A stretch of DNA of 64,000 nt. Origin: Leifsonia sp. CL147. Its GTDB lineage: Bacteria > Actinomycetota > Actinomycetes > Actinomycetales > Microbacteriaceae. Below, piece by piece: positions 38,083 through 48,297 of this stretch (within the stretch, counting starts at the first letter, position 1; each line of letters starts with the position of its first letter). The notes below the pieces were generated by a model. The model worked only from the letters and a program-made list of their open reading frames with translations, was not told where the DNA came from and ran no database searches. The DNA lies in assembly GCF_900114565.1 (NCBI RefSeq), contig NZ_FOTM01000007.1, positions 98,059-162,058 on the forward strand, in the 5' to 3' direction. The position numbers were made by a program, and so were the translations under genes.

Positions 38083-39102
38083 CTACTCCGAGGCGGCGAC
38101 GACCACGTCGCTCTTCACAGCGGCCCGCGGCCGGATGGAGAGCACCTTGATGTCGTGCTTACGGATGGCCGGCTCCTTCTCGCGGAACTGCGAGTACATC
38201 GGCGCCGCGAGGAAGATGGTCGAGTAGGTGCCGACGACGATGCCGATGAGGAGAGCGAGCGAGATGTCGCGGAGCGTGGCCGCGCCCAGAGCGTAGGCGC
38301 CGATGAAGAGGATGGACGCGACCGGCAGCACCGCGACGACCGCGGTGTTGATGGAGCGCACGAGCGTCTGATTCACCGCCAGGTTGACGGCCTCGGGGAA
38401 TGTCCGCCGGGTGAGCTCCAGCTCCTCCTTGGTGTTCTCGCGGATCTTGTCGAACACCACGACGGTGTCGTACAGCGAGTAGCCGAGGATGGTCAGGAAG
38501 CCGATCATCGTCGCCGGAGAGACCTCGAATCCGACGAGCGCGTAGACGCCCGCCGTGATGATCAGGTCGTGGAACAGCGAGACGATCGCCGCAGCCGACA
38601 TCTTCCACGTACGGAAGTACAGCGCCATGGCGATGAACGCCAGCAGGAGGAACACGATGAGACCCTGGATGGACTGCTGCGTCACATCCGCGCCCCAGGA
38701 TGGGCCGATGAACGTCGCAGACACCTCCGACGAGTTCACGCCGTACGCCTTGGCCAGCGCATCCGACACATCGTGCGTCTGCGTCTCGGAGAGCTGGTCC
38801 GTCTGGACGCGCACCGCGTTCGTACCGACGACGCTCACGTGGGAGACGGCATTCGGCACCACACTCGTGACGGCGGCCTGCGCCTTCGTCGTGTCCGTGC
38901 TCTGCACGTCGCTGATCTGGAACTGCGATCCGCCGCGGAACTCGATCGAGAAGTTGAATCCACCCCTCAGCACCGGGACCAGGATCGAGAGCACGACCAT
39001 CACCGCAGCGATGGCGTACCAGATCTTCCGCCGGCCGACGAAGTCGATCGAGCGCGCCCCGGTGTAGAGGTCGTTACCGAATTTCACAAGACGGCTGGCC
39101 AT
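38083..39102 (-). CDS. secF: Protein translocase subunit SecF
   Basis: Inner-membrane partner of SecD that uses proton motive force to aid Sec export. 339 residues with six predicted membrane segments. The first is KIWYAIAAVMVVLSILVPVL, followed by FNFSIEFRGGSQFQI, the periplasmic P4 domain, and SATMIGFLTILGYSLYDTVVVFDKIREN with the conserved motif. The ATG shares one base with the secD stop. Confidence 0.97.
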   Translation of the reverse strand: MASRLVKFGNDLYTGARSIDFVGRRKIWYAIAAVMVVLSILVPVLRGGFNFSIEFRGGSQFQISDVQSTDTTKAQAAVTSVVPNAVSHVSVVGTNAVRVQTDQLSETQTHDVSDALAKAYGVNSSEVSATFIGPSWGADVTQQSIQGLIVFLLLAFIAMALYFRTWKMSAAAIVSLFHDLIITAGVYALVGFEVSPATMIGFLTILGYSLYDTVVVFDKIRENTKEELELTRRTFPEAVNLAVNQTLVRSINTAVVAVLPVASILFIGAYALGAATLRDISLALLIGIVVGTYSTIFLAAPMYSQFREKEPAIRKHDIKVLSIRPRAAVKSDVVVAASE

Positions 39103-40832
39103 CAGGAGTCCTTCCCCTCGGTCGAGCGATCCGAGGACGCCGTCGCGCCGGCGAGCTCTGCCGCCTTGCGCTCGGCGATCGTCTGGCGGCGAGCCGCCTC
39201 CTTGCTGCTGCGTGCAGCGGTGCCGACGCCGACCGTCGCCGTCGGCGCGCGGAAGCGTGCCGCGCCACGGTAGACGGCGCCGAGCGCCTGCGGGTCGAGA
39301 CCGGACATCGCGTGCCCGGAGCTGAAGAACCGGGTCCGTGCCAGCAGCTGCAGCGTCGGGTGGGTGAAGAGCAGCACGACGATCACGTCGATGATCGTGG
39401 TCAGCCCCAGGGTGAACGCGAAGCCGCGGACATTGGCGGCGGCGAGGACGTACAGGACGACCGCCGCGAGGAGGTTGGTGGCCTTCGACGCATAGATCGT
39501 GCGGCGTGCACGCGCCCAGCCGGCCTCGACGGCGGACTCCAGACCGCGTCCGTCGCGCAACTCGTCTCGGATGCGCTCGAAGTACACGATGAACGAGTCC
39601 GCCGTGAAGCCGATGGCGACGATCAGGCCCGCGACGCCGGCGAGGGACAACCGGTAGTCGTAGTGCCACGAGAGCAGCGAGATCGTGAGCCACGACAGCG
39701 CACCGGCCACGACGAGGGAGAAGATCGTGACGAGACCGAGCAGGCGGTACTGGAAGAACGTGTAGATGGCGACCAGGATGAGGCCGATCAGGCCGGCGAT
39801 CAGACCGCTGAGCAGCTGCGAGGTTCCGAGCGTCGCCGAGATCGTGTCCTGGCTCTGCACCTTGAAGCTGAACGGCAGTGCGCCGAACTTGAGCTGGTCC
39901 GCGAGCGCCTTCGCCGTGGTCTCGGTGAAGTTTCCGGTGATCTGCGGCTTGCCATCCGTGATGGCCGCCTGCGTCGTCGGAGCCGAGATCACCTTGCCGT
40001 CGAGCACGATCGCGAACTGGTTCTGTGCGTCCTTGAGGGCCACGAGCCGCGTGGTCACGTCGGCGAACGCCTTGGTCCCCGCGCCGTTGAAGACGATGTT
40101 GACGGCCCACTGGCCGGTGGTGACGCCCTGCGAGCTCTGCACGAGACCCGCGTTGGCGTCCGAGATGTCCTGACCCTTGACTTCGACCGGGCCGAGCAGG
40201 TACTTGACCGTGTTCTGGTCGTCACAGGTGATGAGCGGCTGATCCGTGGGCGCGGCGCTGGTGGCCTTCTTGGCGTTCGCCTTGCAGTCGTAGGCGTTGA
40301 ACTCCGCCTGCAGCTTCGGCGTGACCCACGCGAGATCGCTGCCGTTCGTCGGCTTGCTCGACGGCGTGGACTGGAGTCCGGGCGCCGGCGTCGGGGCAGG
40401 CGTCGACTTGCCGTCCGCTCCGACGACCTCGTTGGTCGGTCCGCCCGCGACGAGCACGGCGCGGAAGTCGAGGCGTGCGCTCGACTTCACCCGGTCGAGC
40501 GTCGCCTGATCCGGCTTGCCGGGCAGCGACACCACGATGTTGCGGGAGCCCTCGGTGGAGATCTGCGCCTCGGAGACGCCGGACGCGTCGATGCGCTGGC
40601 GGATGATCGAGACGGCCTGGTCCAGCTGCTCCTGCTGCACCGACTGACCGTTCTGCACCTGCGGCGAGAGGATGATCTGCGTGCCGCCCTCGAGGTCGAG
40701 GGCGAGTTTGGGCAGCCAGGTGGCGTTACTGAGGAGGACGCCGGCCGTGAGGGTGCCCAGGAGCACTACCACGATGACGCCGAGCCAACTCAGCGAACGC
40801 CAGGCTTTTTTGACCGGGGTCGACTTTGCCAC
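39102..40832 (-). CDS. secD: Protein translocase subunit SecD
   Basis: 576 residues. First membrane helix near residue 15-35, then LALDLEGGTQIILSPQ, the large extracytoplasmic P1 region (with a Thr/Pro/Ala-rich insert near 150-175), and five C-terminal membrane segments including GVAGLIVAIGFTADSFIVYFERIRDELRDG, the SecD signature. A cytoplasmic C-tail of about 80 residues follows. Lies between yajC and secF. Confidence 0.97.
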   Translation of the reverse strand: MAKSTPVKKAWRSLSWLGVIVVVLLGTLTAGVLLSNATWLPKLALDLEGGTQIILSPQVQNGQSVQQEQLDQAVSIIRQRIDASGVSEAQISTEGSRNIVVSLPGKPDQATLDRVKSSARLDFRAVLVAGGPTNEVVGADGKSTPAPTPAPGLQSTPSSKPTNGSDLAWVTPKLQAEFNAYDCKANAKKATSAAPTDQPLITCDDQNTVKYLLGPVEVKGQDISDANAGLVQSSQGVTTGQWAVNIVFNGAGTKAFADVTTRLVALKDAQNQFAIVLDGKVISAPTTQAAITDGKPQITGNFTETTAKALADQLKFGALPFSFKVQSQDTISATLGTSQLLSGLIAGLIGLILVAIYTFFQYRLLGLVTIFSLVVAGALSWLTISLLSWHYDYRLSLAGVAGLIVAIGFTADSFIVYFERIRDELRDGRGLESAVEAGWARARRTIYASKATNLLAAVVLYVLAAANVRGFAFTLGLTTIIDVIVVLLFTHPTLQLLARTRFFSSGHAMSGLDPQALGAVYRGAARFRAPTATVGVGTAARSSKEAARRQTIAERKAAELAGATASSDRSTEGKDS

Positions 40833-40894
40833 CAGGAACTCAGCTTTCTACGAGCGTTCCCGCGCCTCGGAGGCGCGGGAACACAGGGAATGTT

Positions 40895-41314
40895 TTAGTC
40901 GTCGCTCTTCGAGCCGGGCTTCTTCGACGTGTCATCGAGCCGCTCGCCGTACTCCGGCTGGGTCGCGTCTGTGGCCTCGGCGCTGATCGCGTGATCCTCG
41001 TTCAGCTCGATCCCGGGGGCTTCGGCATCGTCGTCGGCGACGGGCTCGGCGGGGGTCGGCTCGACCACGCGAGCGAGCACCTGGCGGTGCACCTTCACGA
41101 CGTGGCCAGGGCTCGTCTCGATGACGGCCGTGTTGTCGTCCTCGTTCACCGAGACGAGCGTGCCGTACAGACCGAAGTTGGTCATGACCTCGGCTCCGGG
41201 CACCATCTTCGAGCGCGTCTCCTCCTGATCGTGGCGCCGCTTACGGCTGTTCCGCCACATGAAGAAGACCAGGGCCGCCAGAATGACGACCATGAGGATG
41301 GTCAACGGATCCAT
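40895..41314 (-). CDS. yajC: Preprotein translocase accessory subunit YajC
   Basis: 139 residues: one N-terminal membrane helix (LTILMVVILAALVFFMWRN), then the YajC core KMVPGAEVMTNFGLYGTLVSVNEDDNTAVIETSPGHVVKVHRQVLARVV and an acidic tail. Associates with SecDF. The ATG at 41314 gives the family-like N-terminus; a start ten codons upstream is possible. Confidence 0.93.
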   Translation of the reverse strand: MDPLTILMVVILAALVFFMWRNSRKRRHDQEETRSKMVPGAEVMTNFGLYGTLVSVNEDDNTAVIETSPGHVVKVHRQVLARVVEPTPAEPVADDDAEAPGIELNEDHAISAEATDATQPEYGERLDDTSKKPGSKSDD

Positions 41315-41371
41315 TAAGTTGCCGAGCCTTTCAATGGGGGGCAAGGGGGTTGGCCGAACGGCCAGCTTGGA

Positions 41372-42409
41372 TTATATGTCATCGATCAAGGTCGGAGCCT
41401 GTGAGGATTCCCCCCGCGGGCTGGGCATCCCGAGGTGACGCCAGGCGGCGGCCGTCGCGACGCGGCCACGCGGCGTGCGTGACAGCAGCCCGATCCGCAC
41501 CAGGAACGGCTCGACGACCGATTCGATCGTCTCCGCCTCCTCACCGACGGACACGGCGAGCGTGTTGAGTCCGACGGGACCGCCCTCGAACCGCTCCAGC
41601 AGGATGTGCAGCACGGCCCGGTCGAGACGGTCGAGGCCCAGCGGGTCGACATCGTAGAGCTCGAGCGCGGCGCGCACGGCAGCCACATCCGCACGTCCGC
41701 CGTGCACGAGCGCGTAGTCCCGCACCCGGCGCAGCAGCCGGTTCGCGATGCGCGGCGTCCCCCGGCAGCGCCCGGCGATCTCGGCCAGCGCCTCCCGGTC
41801 GACCTCGAACTCCAGCATCGTCGCGGCCCGCGAGAGCACTTGAGCGAGCTCCGCCTCGTCGTAGAACTCCAGGTGGGCCGTGAACCCGAACCGGTCGCGC
41901 AGCGGGTTCGGCAGGAGGCCGGAGCGGGTCGTCGCGCCGACCAGCGTGAACGGCGCGAGGTCGAGCGGGATGGACGTGGCGCCCGCGCCCTTGCCGACCA
42001 TGATGTCGATGCGGAAGTCCTCCATCGCGAGGTACAGCATCTCCTCCGCCGAGCGCGCCATGCGGTGGATCTCGTCGATGAAGAGCACTTCGCCGGGGGT
42101 AAGCGAGGACAGCAGCGCGGCCAGATCGCCGGCGTGCTGGATGGCGGGGCCGCTGGAGAGCCGCAGCGGACGGCCGCTCTCGTGCGCCACGATCATCGCC
42201 AAGGTCGTCTTCCCGAGGCCGGGAGGGCCGGCGAGGAGGATGTGGTCGGGCGTCCGTTCCTGCATCCGTGCCGCCGTGAGGAGCAGCTGCAACTGCCCGC
42301 GGACTTTCGCCTGGCCGACGAACTCCGCGAGGCTGCGTGGGCGCAGCGCGCCTTCGAACGCGAGTTCCGACTCCGATTCGAGCTCGGGCGCCGTCAGGTC
42401 GTCGGTCAT
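41372..42409 (-). CDS. ruvB: Holliday junction branch migration helicase RuvB
   Basis: 345-residue AAA+ motor. [20 protein letters not shown], Walker [19 protein letters not shown], Walker [11 protein letters not shown], sensor [19 protein letters not shown] (as VGATTRSG) and C-terminal winged helix [37 protein letters not shown]. Overlaps the ruvA stop by 4 bp. Confidence 0.98.
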   Translation of the reverse strand: MTDDLTAPELESESELAFEGALRPRSLAEFVGQAKVRGQLQLLLTAARMQERTPDHILLAGPPGLGKTTLAMIVAHESGRPLRLSSGPAIQHAGDLAALLSSLTPGEVLFIDEIHRMARSAEEMLYLAMEDFRIDIMVGKGAGATSIPLDLAPFTLVGATTRSGLLPNPLRDRFGFTAHLEFYDEAELAQVLSRAATMLEFEVDREALAEIAGRCRGTPRIANRLLRRVRDYALVHGGRADVAAVRAALELYDVDPLGLDRLDRAVLHILLERFEGGPVGLNTLAVSVGEEAETIESVVEPFLVRIGLLSRTPRGRVATAAAWRHLGMPSPRGESSQAPTLIDDI

Positions 42410-43020
42410 CGTCGCGCCGCCGGTCCGAGCCGGCCGAGGGTGAGCCGGAGGAGCGTCTGGACGCTGTCGCGCTGCGCCTCGTCGGTGTCGGCGACGACCT
42501 CGGTGACCGCCTCGGCCGCCACCTTCTCGGGCCAGCCCAGTCCCATCAGCGCGACGAGCACGCTGTCGGAAACGGACGAGGGCGCAGCGGCGGCCTTCGT
42601 CGCACGTGCAGGACGGCGGATCACCGCGATCTTGCCGGTCAGCGAGAGGACGATCAGCTTCGCGGTCTTCGGTCCGATTCCGGACACCTTGCGGAAGGGA
42701 GCATCGTCGTCCGCCGAGACGGCCTCGGCGATCTCGTCCGGCGAGAGCACGGACAGCACGCCGATCGCGGATTTCGGCCCGACGCCCGAGACGCCGTTGA
42801 GCAGCTCGAACACCTCCAGCTGCTCCCGGTCGGCGAACCCGAAGAGCTGCAGCGCATCCTCACGCACGATCAGCGAGGTGTGGAGGAACGCCTCCTCTCC
42901 GACCCGGAGCGAGAGGACGTGATCGGGCGTCAGCTGCACGGCGAAGCCGACGCCGCCCACCTCGATGACGGCGGTGCCGCCGCTCGCAGAGAGCACGGTG
43001 CCGCGGAGGGAGGAGATCAC
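42406..43020 (-). CDS. ruvA: Holliday junction DNA-binding protein RuvA
   Basis: 204 residues. OB-fold N-terminus [31 protein letters not shown], two helix-hairpin-helix segments ([18 protein letters not shown] and [16 protein letters not shown]) and the C-terminal RuvB-binding domain ([19 protein letters not shown]). Coupled by overlaps to ruvC and ruvB. Confidence 0.97.
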   Translation of the reverse strand: MISSLRGTVLSASGGTAVIEVGGVGFAVQLTPDHVLSLRVGEEAFLHTSLIVREDALQLFGFADREQLEVFELLNGVSGVGPKSAIGVLSVLSPDEIAEAVSADDDAPFRKVSGIGPKTAKLIVLSLTGKIAVIRRPARATKAAAAPSSVSDSVLVALMGLGWPEKVAAEAVTEVVADTDEAQRDSVQTLLRLTLGRLGPAARR

Positions 43021-43613
43021 CGTGCCAGCCTACGGGGAGCCGCCGACGTCCGGCCGGAGCGCTCCGCGGCGCGCCACGCCTGTTGCGCGGGGGTGAGCGC
43101 CGTGTCCGTGCCTCCCCCGGCGTCCGGTGCGACCGGGCCGCCGCGCCAGGCATGGCAGATCGCGATCGCGAGCGCATCCGCCGCATCCGCCGGCTTCGGC
43201 ACCTCGGCGAGCCCGAGGATGCGAGCCACCATGGCCTGCACCTGTCTCTTGTCGGCGGATCCGTATCCCGTGATCGCCGCCTTGACCTCGCTGGGCGTGT
43301 GAAGGGCGACCGGCAGTCCGCGCTTCGCCGCTGAATGGAGCGCAACGCCGCTGACCTGGGCGGTGCCCATCACGGTGCGGAGGTTGTGCTGGGCGAACAC
43401 GCGCTCGATCGCCACCACGGCGGGGCGGTGCTCATCGAGGAGCTGTTCGATGCCGTTGCCCACCGCCAGGAGCCGCTCCTCCAGCGGCATCGCCGGCGGG
43501 GTGCGGATGACCGTCACAGCCACGAGCGTCGCCTTGCGGTCGGGACGCACGTCGACGATCCCGACGCCGCAGCGCGTGAGACCCGGGTCGATGCCGAGCA
43601 CCCGGATCGTCAT
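43017..43613 (-). CDS. ruvC: Holliday junction resolvase RuvC
   Basis: 198 residues. Catalytic acids are visible: Asp in [17 protein letters not shown], Glu in [18 protein letters not shown] and the pair in [16 protein letters not shown]. Basic C-terminal tail. Start lies 22 bp after the yebC stop. Confidence 0.97.
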   Translation of the reverse strand: MTIRVLGIDPGLTRCGVGIVDVRPDRKATLVAVTVIRTPPAMPLEERLLAVGNGIEQLLDEHRPAVVAIERVFAQHNLRTVMGTAQVSGVALHSAAKRGLPVALHTPSEVKAAITGYGSADKRQVQAMVARILGLAEVPKPADAADALAIAICHAWRGGPVAPDAGGGTDTALTPAQQAWRAAERSGRTSAAPRRLAR

Positions 43614-43635
43614 CGGCTCGGCCTACGCGTCGGCA

Positions 43636-44400
43636 CTACTCGTCGTCATCGTCGAGCTGCGCCTGCACCTCGGGGCTGATGTCGAGGTTCGTGTAGACGT
43701 TCTGCACGTCGTCCGAGTCCTCGAGGGCGTCGATGAGGCGGAAGACCTTGCGAGCGACCTCGGCGTCGGCCTCGACGTTGACCGTCGCGACGAACTCCGC
43801 GTCCGCCGAGTCGTAGTCGATGCCGGCCTCCTGGAGGGCGGTCCGCGCTCCGACCAGATCGGATGCCTCGGTCACCACCTCGAAGCTCTCGCCGCGGTCG
43901 GTGACCTCCTCGGCGCCCGCTTCGAGCACGGCGGCGAGGACGCTGTCCTCATCCACACCGTCGGCGTGCGGGACGACGATGACACCCTTGCGGTGGAAGT
44001 TGTATGCGACGCTGCCCGGGTCGGCCATCGTGCCGCCGTTGCGCGTCATCGCCGTGCGGACCTCGGCGGCGGCGCGGTTCCGGTTCTCGGTGAGGCACTC
44101 GATCAGCAGGGCGACGCCGCCCGGGCCGTAGCCCTCGTACATGATCGTGATGTAGTCGATCGACTCGCCGGTGAGACCGGCGCCGCGCTTGATGGCACGG
44201 TCGATGTTGTCGTTGGGGACCGAGGTCTTCTTGGCCTTCTGGACCGCATCCACGAGGGTCGGGTTGCCGGACATGTCGGCGCCGCCCGTCTTCGCCGCGA
44301 CCTCGATGTTCTTGATCAGCTTGGCGAAGGACTTGGCTCGGCGGGCGTCGATGACGGCCTTCTTGTGCTTGGTCGTTGCCCACTTGGAATGCCCTGACAC
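43636..44400 (-). CDS. yebC: YebC/PmpR-family regulator
   Basis: 254 residues. N-terminal [39 protein letters not shown] is the family signature; acidic C-terminal [15 protein letters not shown]. Members act as DNA-binding regulators or as translation factors relieving ribosome stalling. It precedes ruvC, the common bacterial arrangement. Confidence 0.95.
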   Translation of the reverse strand: MSGHSKWATTKHKKAVIDARRAKSFAKLIKNIEVAAKTGGADMSGNPTLVDAVQKAKKTSVPNDNIDRAIKRGAGLTGESIDYITIMYEGYGPGGVALLIECLTENRNRAAAEVRTAMTRNGGTMADPGSVAYNFHRKGVIVVPHADGVDEDSVLAAVLEAGAEEVTDRGESFEVVTEASDLVGARTALQEAGIDYDSADAEFVATVNVEADAEVARKVFRLIDALEDSDDVQNVYTNLDISPEVQAQLDDDDE

Positions 44401-44448
44401 TGGTGCTCCCTCGCCTTACGTCTGAAAAACTCGCGTCTGAAAACTCGT

Positions 44449-45063
44449 CTATTGTACGCGAGCGACGTCCCGGACCCTCTGCAGAAAGTACTCGTGGAAG
44501 CGCGTGTCCCCGGTGATCTCGGGATGGAACGAGGTCCCGAGGAGGTTGCCCTGCTCCACGGCGACCACGCGTCCGTCGTCCACCCGCGCCAGTGCCGTCG
44601 CCTTCTCGCCGACGCTCTCCACGATGGGTGCGCGGATGAAGACCGCGTGCAGCGGCGCGTCCCCCAGCGCCGGAATGTCGAGGTCGGTCTCGAAGGAGTC
44701 CACCTGCGAGCCGAAGGCGTTGCGCCGCACCGCGACATCCAGTCCGCCGAGGGTCTGCTGACCCGCGATGCCGTCGAGGATGCGATCGGCCAGCATGATC
44801 AGCCCGGCGCACGTCCCGTACACCGGGAGTCCCCCGGCGATCGCGTCGCGCAGCGGCTCGGCGAGCCCGAAGGCGCGGGACAGCTTGTCCATCACGCTCG
44901 ACTCGCCGCCGGGGATGACCAGGCCGCCGATCTCCTCCAGCTCCTCCGGCCGCCGCACGGGCACGGCGTCGGCGCCCAGGCCCCGCAGGACCGCGATGTG
45001 CTCGCGGAAGTCGCCCTGCAGGGCGAGGACGCCGACCTTCGGGCTACGCTCCTCGGTCAGCAC
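44449..45063 (-). CDS. pdxT: Pyridoxal 5'-phosphate synthase glutaminase subunit PdxT
   Basis: Supplies ammonia to PdxS. 204 residues. GVLALQGDFREHIAVL, LVIPGGESSVMDKL, the catalytic-Cys elbow YGTCAGLIMLAD and the His/Glu pair in GTSFHPEITGD. Starts with GTG on the base after the pdxS stop. Confidence 0.97.
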   Translation of the reverse strand: MLTEERSPKVGVLALQGDFREHIAVLRGLGADAVPVRRPEELEEIGGLVIPGGESSVMDKLSRAFGLAEPLRDAIAGGLPVYGTCAGLIMLADRILDGIAGQQTLGGLDVAVRRNAFGSQVDSFETDLDIPALGDAPLHAVFIRAPIVESVGEKATALARVDDGRVVAVEQGNLLGTSFHPEITGDTRFHEYFLQRVRDVARVQ

Positions 45064-45966
45064 TTACCAGCCACGCTCGGCGAGGCGGTGGGGCGCAGGC
45101 AGGTCGGTGACGTTGATGCCGACCATAGCCTCCCCGAGGCCACGGGAGACCTCGGCGATGACCGTGGGGTCGTCGTAGAAGGTGGTCGCCTTGACGATCG
45201 CCGCCGCGCGCTGCTCCGGGTTGCCGGACTTGAAGATGCCGGAGCCGACGAACACGCCGTCCGCGCCGAGCTGCATCATCATCGCGGCGTCCGCCGGGGT
45301 GGCCACGCCGCCTGCGGTGAACAGCACGACCGGCAGCTTGCCGGTCTCGGCGATCTCGCGCACCAGTTCGTAGGGCGCCTGCAGCTCCTTGGCCGCGACG
45401 TACAGCTCGTCCTTGGTCATCGACGTCAGGGCGTTGATCTCAGAAGTGATCTTGCGGATGTGCTTGGTCGCCTCGGAGACGTCGCCGGTGCCCGCCTCGC
45501 CCTTGGAGCGGATCATCGCCGCGCCCTCGTTGATGCGACGGAGCGCCTCGCCCAGGTTGGTGGCGCCGCACACGAACGGAACGGTGAACCGCCACTTGTC
45601 GATGTGGTTGACGTAGTCGGCGGGCGAGAGCACCTCGGACTCGTCGATGTAGTCGACGTCGAGCGCCTGCAGCACCTGGGCCTCCACGAAGTGGCCGATG
45701 CGCGCCTTCGCCATGACCGGGATGGACACCTCGCTGATGATCGCCTCGATCAGGTCCGGGTCGCTCATGCGAGCGACGCCGCCCTGCGAGCGGATGTCGG
45801 CGGGCACGCGCTCGAGCGCCATCACCGCGACGGCCCCGGCATCCTCGGCGATGCGGGCCTGCTGGGGGGTGACGACGTCCATGATGACGCCGCCTTTCAG
45901 CATCTCGGCGAGGCCGCGCTTCACACGGCTCGATCCCGTGAAGGTGCCCTGTTCGTTGTCTGTCAT
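45064..45966 (-). CDS. pdxS: Pyridoxal 5'-phosphate synthase lyase subunit PdxS
   Basis: Builds PLP from ribose 5-phosphate, glyceraldehyde 3-phosphate and ammonia. 300 residues. [54 protein letters not shown], Lys-containing [20 protein letters not shown], and [17 protein letters not shown]. Two adjacent ATGs exist (45969, 45966); the second has better spacing from AGAGGG. A frame stays open far upstream but is the shadow of the opposite-strand regulator. Confidence 0.97.
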   Translation of the reverse strand: MTDNEQGTFTGSSRVKRGLAEMLKGGVIMDVVTPQQARIAEDAGAVAVMALERVPADIRSQGGVARMSDPDLIEAIISEVSIPVMAKARIGHFVEAQVLQALDVDYIDESEVLSPADYVNHIDKWRFTVPFVCGATNLGEALRRINEGAAMIRSKGEAGTGDVSEATKHIRKITSEINALTSMTKDELYVAAKELQAPYELVREIAETGKLPVVLFTAGGVATPADAAMMMQLGADGVFVGSGIFKSGNPEQRAAAIVKATTFYDDPTVIAEVSRGLGEAMVGINVTDLPAPHRLAERGW

Positions 45967-46048
45967 CATCGCCCTCTCGTGCACACAAAGATTCTTTTGG
46001 CCTATGCCGAACGATAGCATCCCCGCGCGCGTCGCTAGACTCGCCAAC

Positions 46049-46068
46049 GGAGGCTCGCCTGAGCCTCC
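46049..46068. promoter_or_regulatory. Inverted repeat in the pdxS/regulator divergent region
   Basis: GGAGGCTC (46049-46056) and GAGCCTCC (46061-46068) form a perfect 8-bp inverted repeat with a 4-base centre, 12 bp before the regulator ATG and about 80 bp from pdxS. It could be an operator for the MocR-type regulator or a leader hairpin next to its GGGGAG ribosome-binding site. I could not assign the two promoters in the 114-bp gap. Confidence 0.45.
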
Positions 46069-46080
46069 CCGGGGAGCGAC

Positions 46081-47400
46081 ATGGACGAGCACGGCATAAC
46101 GGGTACGACGGCGTCGGAGATCGCCGCCAGCGTGCGCGCGCTGCACGAGCGCGGGGCACTGCGCCGCGGCGACGCCCTTCCCCCGGTGCGCGAGCTGGCG
46201 GAGCTGCTGCGGGTCAACCGGAACACCGCCGTGGCCGCCTACCGCCTGCTGGCTCAGGCCGGCGTCGTCACCGCCCGCGGGCGTGCCGGGACCGTGATCG
46301 CCGGGCTCGAAGCCGTCGCCCAGGAGGGCTATGCGGCCGGCAGCGTGCTGCGCGACATCGGGACGGGCAACCCCGATCCCCGCCGCATCCCCGACCCGTC
46401 CGCTGCGCTGGCCGGCGCGATCGGCCGTCCGGTGCTCTACGGCGAGCCCGTCGTCGACCCGGCCCTCGAGGAGCGTGCACGGGACTGGGTGCGCGACGAC
46501 CTGCCCGATCAGCCCGTGCGGATCACCATCACGAACGGCGCAGTGGATGCTGTCGAGCGGCTGCTCGCCCAGGCGCTCTTGCGGGACGACGCCGTTGCGC
46601 TCGAGGATCCGTGCTTCCTCTCCAGCATCCACACCGTCCGGCTCGGCGGCTACCGGGCCGTCCCGGTGCCGGTCGATGCGGAAGGGATGACCGTCTCCGG
46701 CCTCCGCGCAGCGCTGGAGGCCGGAGTCCGCGCGATCATCTGCACGCCGAGAGCGCAGAACCCGACGGGCGCGACCCTCTCCCCCGGCCGCGCCGCCGAG
46801 TTGCGCGGGCTGCTCGCCGGCCACCCCTACGTGCTCGTCATCGAGGACGACCACTTCTCGATGCTGTCCCAGCGCCCCTACGAGTCGCTGATCGGGCCGG
46901 GGCACCTCCGTTTCGCCCTGGTGCGCTCGGTGTCCAAGTTCCTCGGGCCGGACATGTGCCTCGCGGTCGCAGCGACGGACCCGGAGACGGCCGAGCGTCT
47001 CTCCTTCCGCCTCAGCCCAGGGACCACGTGGGTCAGCCACATCCTGCAGCGGCTCGTGCTCGCCCAGCTGACGGACAAGACGGCGCTGCGGACCATCGCC
47101 GACGCCGGGCGGCACTACGCCTCGCGGAACGCCGCCTTCGCCACACGGCTGGCCGACCGCGGACTCCCCGCCGAAGCCGGCGACGGGCTCAACCTCTGGC
47201 TCGAGCTGCCCGTGGAGGCGCGGATCGTCGCCGATCGCCTGATGCGGCGCGGCTGGCTGGCGCGCACCGGCGACGAGTTCCTGCTGGGCGAGCAGCCCGC
47301 GCGGTCCCATCACCTGCGGCTCACCGTGCACGATCTGAGCGACGAGGAGGCCGGCCGCCTCGTCGACGACCTGAGCGACGCGAGCGCGCCCGGGACCTGA
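46081..47400 (+). CDS. MocR/PdxR-type transcriptional regulator (GntR helix-turn-helix plus aminotransferase domain)
   Basis: 439 residues. N-terminal GntR winged helix ([35 protein letters not shown]) and a class I aminotransferase-like effector domain with [41 protein letters not shown] and the PLP-lysine segment [11 protein letters not shown]. It is divergent from pdxST, the arrangement of PdxR in Corynebacterium glutamicum and Listeria, so it probably senses PLP and controls pdxST. It is closer in sequence style to PtsJ-like members. Function by context. Confidence 0.88.
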   Translation: MDEHGITGTTASEIAASVRALHERGALRRGDALPPVRELAELLRVNRNTAVAAYRLLAQAGVVTARGRAGTVIAGLEAVAQEGYAAGSVLRDIGTGNPDPRRIPDPSAALAGAIGRPVLYGEPVVDPALEERARDWVRDDLPDQPVRITITNGAVDAVERLLAQALLRDDAVALEDPCFLSSIHTVRLGGYRAVPVPVDAEGMTVSGLRAALEAGVRAIICTPRAQNPTGATLSPGRAAELRGLLAGHPYVLVIEDDHFSMLSQRPYESLIGPGHLRFALVRSVSKFLGPDMCLAVAATDPETAERLSFRLSPGTTWVSHILQRLVLAQLTDKTALRTIADAGRHYASRNAAFATRLADRGLPAEAGDGLNLWLELPVEARIVADRLMRRGWLARTGDEFLLGEQPARSHHLRLTVHDLSDEEAGRLVDDLSDASAPGT

Positions 47401-47416
47401 GGCGCGCATCCCGTGC

Positions 47417-47673
47417 ACATTCGTCACGAATGTCGCCCCCAACCCCGCCCAAGCGACGATTCGTCACGAATGTCGCCCCCAACCCCGCCCACGTGCACAT
47501 TCGTCACGAATGTCCCCCTCAACCCCGCGCAAGCGCACATTCGTCACGAATGTCACCCCCAACCCCGCCCAAGCGCACATTCGTCACGAATGTCGCCCCC
47601 AACCCCGCCAGAGTGCACATTCGTCACGAATGTCGCCCCCAACCCCGCCCAAGCGCACATTCGTCACGAATGT
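47417..47673. repeat. Second array: 7 palindromic repeats with 40-bp period
   Basis: Copies of the same 17-bp palindrome as at 13798-14420 begin at 47417, 47457, 47497, 47537, 47577, 47617 and 47657, exactly 40 bp apart. The 47457 copy has a damaged left arm (CGATTCGT). The 23-bp spacers (CCCCCAACCCCGCCCAAG type) are related to those of the first array but form their own subtype. The array fills the gap between two convergent genes (regulator ending 47400, HIT gene ending 47683). Confidence 0.95.
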
Positions 47674-47682
47674 CGCCGGGAG

Positions 47683-48297
47683 CTACTCCTGCGGCCAGGC
47701 GGCGGCGATCGTCGCGCGGACCTCGCCGAGGAGCTGGGGCAGGGCCTTCGTCTTCGCGATGATCGGCAGGAAGTTCGCATCCTGCGCCCAGCGCGGGACG
47801 ACGTGCTGGTGCAGGTGCGCGGCGACGCCGGCTCCGGCGATCACGCCCTGATTCATCCCGAGGTTGAACCCGTCGTTCTTCGACACCTCGCGGATGACGC
47901 GCATCGCCGTCTGGGTCAGGCTGCCGATCTCGGCGACCTCGTCCGGCGTTGCCTCGTCGTAAAGGGCGATGTGGCGGTAAGGGCACACCAGCAGGTGCCC
48001 GCTGTTGTAGGGGAACAGATTGAGCAGAGCGTAGGCGTGCGTCCCCCGCGCGACGATCAGCGCCTCCTCGTCGCTCAGGCTGGGGGCGAGACAGAACGGG
48101 CAGTCGTCCTTCGTGGGCTGCGCGCCGTTCTGGATGTACACCATCCGGTGCGGAGTCCACAACCGCTGGAACTCGTCGGGCACGCCGACGAGGTACGACG
48201 GGTCGTCCACACGCACCGGCTCCCCGGCGGCGGGCGCGGTGTCGTCCGCGCCCTCGCCGGGGCTCGCGTCGTAGGACCCGAGGTTCAGTCGTGCCAT
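47683..48297 (-). CDS. HIT-family protein, Ap4A phosphorylase type
   Basis: 204 residues. Catalytic histidine triad HLHQHVV near residue 163, with [10 protein letters not shown] (zinc-type Cys pair) and [19 protein letters not shown] before it. The long N-terminal arm and thrS neighbourhood match Rv2613c of M. tuberculosis, a diadenosine tetraphosphate phosphorylase. Overlaps the thrS 3' end by 13 bp. Confidence 0.9.
   Translation of the reverse strand: MARLNLGSYDASPGEGADDTAPAAGEPVRVDDPSYLVGVPDEFQRLWTPHRMVYIQNGAQPTKDDCPFCLAPSLSDEEALIVARGTHAYALLNLFPYNSGHLLVCPYRHIALYDEATPDEVAEIGSLTQTAMRVIREVSKNDGFNLGMNQGVIAGAGVAAHLHQHVVPRWAQDANFLPIIAKTKALPQLLGEVRATIAAAWPQE

Noticed and set aside
35295..38150. 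951-codon plus-strand frame opposite rel
   Set aside because: Composition and lack of domains mark it as a shadow of rel and the rhodanese gene.
45064..47442. 792-codon minus-strand frame that includes pdxS
   Set aside because: Only the last 300 residues are PdxS; the upstream part is antisense to the MocR-type regulator and runs into the second palindrome array.
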